Shown here one piece after another: positions 5,611 through 6,613 of a DNA stretch of 6,613 nt (positions within the stretch are counted from its first letter, which is position 1; each line of letters starts with the position of its first letter). Origin of the DNA: an uncultured Bacilli bacterium (GTDB taxonomy: Bacteria > Bacillota_I > Bacilli_A > RF39 > UBA660). The notes under the pieces were generated by a model. That model was not told the DNA's origin. It saw only the letters and a program-made list of their open reading frames with translations, and did not search any database. The DNA lies in the NCBI GenBank assembly GCA_951800155.1, contig CATOJL010000078.1:1-6613 (forward strand), read 5' to 3'. The position numbers and the translations under genes are program-made.

Positions 5611-6379
5611 TAAATTCCTCTTTAGAAGTTCTTGACTTAGGTGGAATAATAGCAAGTATAAAATCTTGATTATTCTCTAAAGCAAATTTATTAGCTTCTT
5701 CTGGATACTCAAAATGAGATGCAATTCCTACTGTAATATATTTATCATAGTTAGCAAAAGTAATTAGCATCTTTTTTTGCATAGCTATATCACGATATTT
5801 ATTAATTAGATTATAAGTAGATGGATTATATATATCATCCGTAAATATATTAGTAGTATAAATTGGTAAATTTACCAAAAATCCGCTCTGGTAATTGGAG
5901 TGTCTTAAATCAGATGGACGAATAATACAATTACTAAATTTTAAAATTCCTTTTATAAAATTTTCATCTACAATATATTTATCTATCATTGATAATCTAT
6001 TTTGAATCTTATGAATAGAATTAACAGATAAAGATGAGATAACAAGGTGAGATAATGATTCTATCATGTCCATAATTTGTTGATTTTGGAGTTTTATTTT
6101 ATCCACATCTTCTGTTGATAAAGTTATTTTCATACAAATGCTTTTTTGTTCATTAATCATTTCTCGAATCTTTGTTAAAAATTCACTTACTTTCTCACAA
6201 ACTTCAAATTTCCCATTTAACTCTTCAACATAGATATTTTCATAAATACACGCTGCTCTTATATATTCAGCAAGGCAATCACCAAAACCATATTTAATTG
6301 CCTTCTCAGTAATGATTCTTCTTTCTTCTTCATTTAACATTACGTTAATTTTTTCTCTTCTTAATTTAGAATCAGACAT
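5594..6379 (-). CDS. MobC-like relaxosome accessory protein with a C-terminal extension
   Basis: This 261-residue protein is encoded directly upstream of the relaxase and overlaps it by 17 nt. Residues 9-50 (EKINVMLNEEERRIITEKA, then GFGDCLAEYIRAACI) look like the ribbon-helix-helix DNA-binding region of MobC/relaxosome proteins, which recruit the relaxase to the origin of transfer. Residues 55-135 are helical and probably mediate oligomerisation. Ordinary MobC proteins are about 110-150 residues long; here about 125 further residues (LKFSNCIIRPSDLRH, then YQSGFLVNLPIYTTNIF and YDKYITVGIASHFEYPEEAN) form a mixed alpha/beta part that I do not recognise. AAGGGAGA lies about 10 nt before the ATG. 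The position next to a relaxase strongly supports the mobilization role; the role of the extension is unknown. Confidence 0.75.
   Translation of the reverse strand: MSDSKLRREKINVMLNEEERRIITEKAIKYGFGDCLAEYIRAACIYENIYVEELNGKFEVCEKVSEFLTKIREMINEQKSICMKITLSTEDVDKIKLQNQQIMDMIESLSHLVISSLSVNSIHKIQNRLSMIDKYIVDENFIKGILKFSNCIIRPSDLRHSNYQSGFLVNLPIYTTNIFTDDIYNPSTYNLINKYRDIAMQKKMLITFANYDKYITVGIASHFEYPEEANKFALENNQDFILAIIPPKSRTSKEEFNAHNS
5617..5621 (-). promoter_or_regulatory. Ribosome binding site deciding the relaxase start
   Basis: AGAGG on the minus strand, 6 nt before the ATG at 5610, selects that codon over the upstream TTG at 5655. It lies inside the end of the MobC-like gene, as expected for coupled translation. 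Confidence 0.65.
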
Positions 6380-6613
6380 TAGTTAATATCTCCCTTTTCT
6401 TTTTTTGAAGTTCTAATTTATATAATTCTAAATCCATTAAATAATCATTACGAAAATAATTTTCATTTAACCATTTTACTCCAGAAGAAGAAACATATGT
6501 TTTTTTATTTTTAACATATTTTAAAGAAGCATCATAATACTTACACATTCTACTAACACCAGACCATATTGTTTTTTGTCCTTTAGAAAAAAAAGAACAT
6601 AACTCTTTAATAG
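6372..6613 (-). CDS. Unrecognised protein, C-terminal 79 residues (enters from the right edge)
   Basis: The minus strand is open from the window edge to TGA at 6374-6372, giving 79 complete codons without the start. Its stop overlaps the ATG of the MobC-like gene by 8 nt, so it belongs to the same transcript and is probably coupled. The visible part is Lys- and Tyr-rich (WSGVSRMCKYYDASLKYVK, then SSSGVKWLNENYFRNDYLM) and ends in a charged helix, LELYKLELQKKKREI. The SGVKWLNEN stretch followed by a helix would fit a small DNA-binding protein, but I recognise no family. Its position as the first known member of a mobilization operon suggests a relaxosome or regulatory role. The reading frame is clear; the function is a guess. 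Confidence 0.65.
   Translation of the reverse strand, partial: IKELCSFFSKGQKTIWSGVSRMCKYYDASLKYVKNKKTYVSSSGVKWLNENYFRNDYLMDLELYKLELQKKKREILTNV

Noticed and set aside
5608..5655. Relaxase start at TTG 5655 giving 575 residues
   Set aside because: The extra 15 residues lie in the upstream gene and lack a Shine-Dalgarno sequence. The ATG at 5610 has AGAGG at good spacing, and MobP proteins typically begin close to this point.
1..6613. CRISPR array, tRNA, rRNA or insertion sequence
   Set aside because: No regularly spaced repeats, no tRNA-like cloverleaf or rRNA sequence, and no transposase or paired terminal repeats were seen.

Overview
The window is AT-rich and every supported gene reads on the minus strand, so transcription runs from high to low coordinates. 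Strong purine-rich ribosome binding sites, low GC, a MobP-type relaxase and a ribosomal-protection tetracycline resistance gene point to a mobilizable or integrative element of the Bacillota (Clostridia-like) gene pool. The resistance protein looks like Tet(44), which I recall from Campylobacter fetus and Clostridioides difficile islands, so the host could also be a Campylobacter carrying such an element. The sequence alone does not fix the host.

Right part (6613 to 3928): a compact mobilization operon. The end of an unrecognised small gene overlaps by 8 nt a ribbon-helix-helix, MobC-like relaxosome protein with an unusual C-terminal extension. That gene overlaps by 17 nt the MobP relaxase, which carries an active-site tyrosine candidate and a HIHNH metal-binding triad. 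The operon ends at an intrinsic terminator at 3842-3871.

Middle (3780 to 791): a resistance operon with its own promoter. A TTGACT/TAAAAT promoter is covered by a perfect 9-bp-arm palindrome, a likely PadR operator. It is followed by a VOC (glyoxalase/bleomycin-resistance fold) gene, a PadR-family regulator 12 nt later, and the Tet(44)-like gene after a further 49 nt. I see no leader-peptide attenuator of the kind found before tet(M)/tet(O). The simplest reading is that the PadR protein represses its own operon, and that an inducer (possibly also bound by the VOC protein) releases VOC, PadR and ribosomal protection together. A GAAA-loop hairpin after the tet gene closes the unit.

Left part (772 to 1): a 159-residue protein ending in a PHAHILL motif reminiscent of the HUH motif of MobA/MobL (MobQ) relaxases. 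It is coupled through an ATGA overlap to an unrecognised gene that leaves the window. The resistance operon therefore sits as cargo between genes of the mobile-element backbone.
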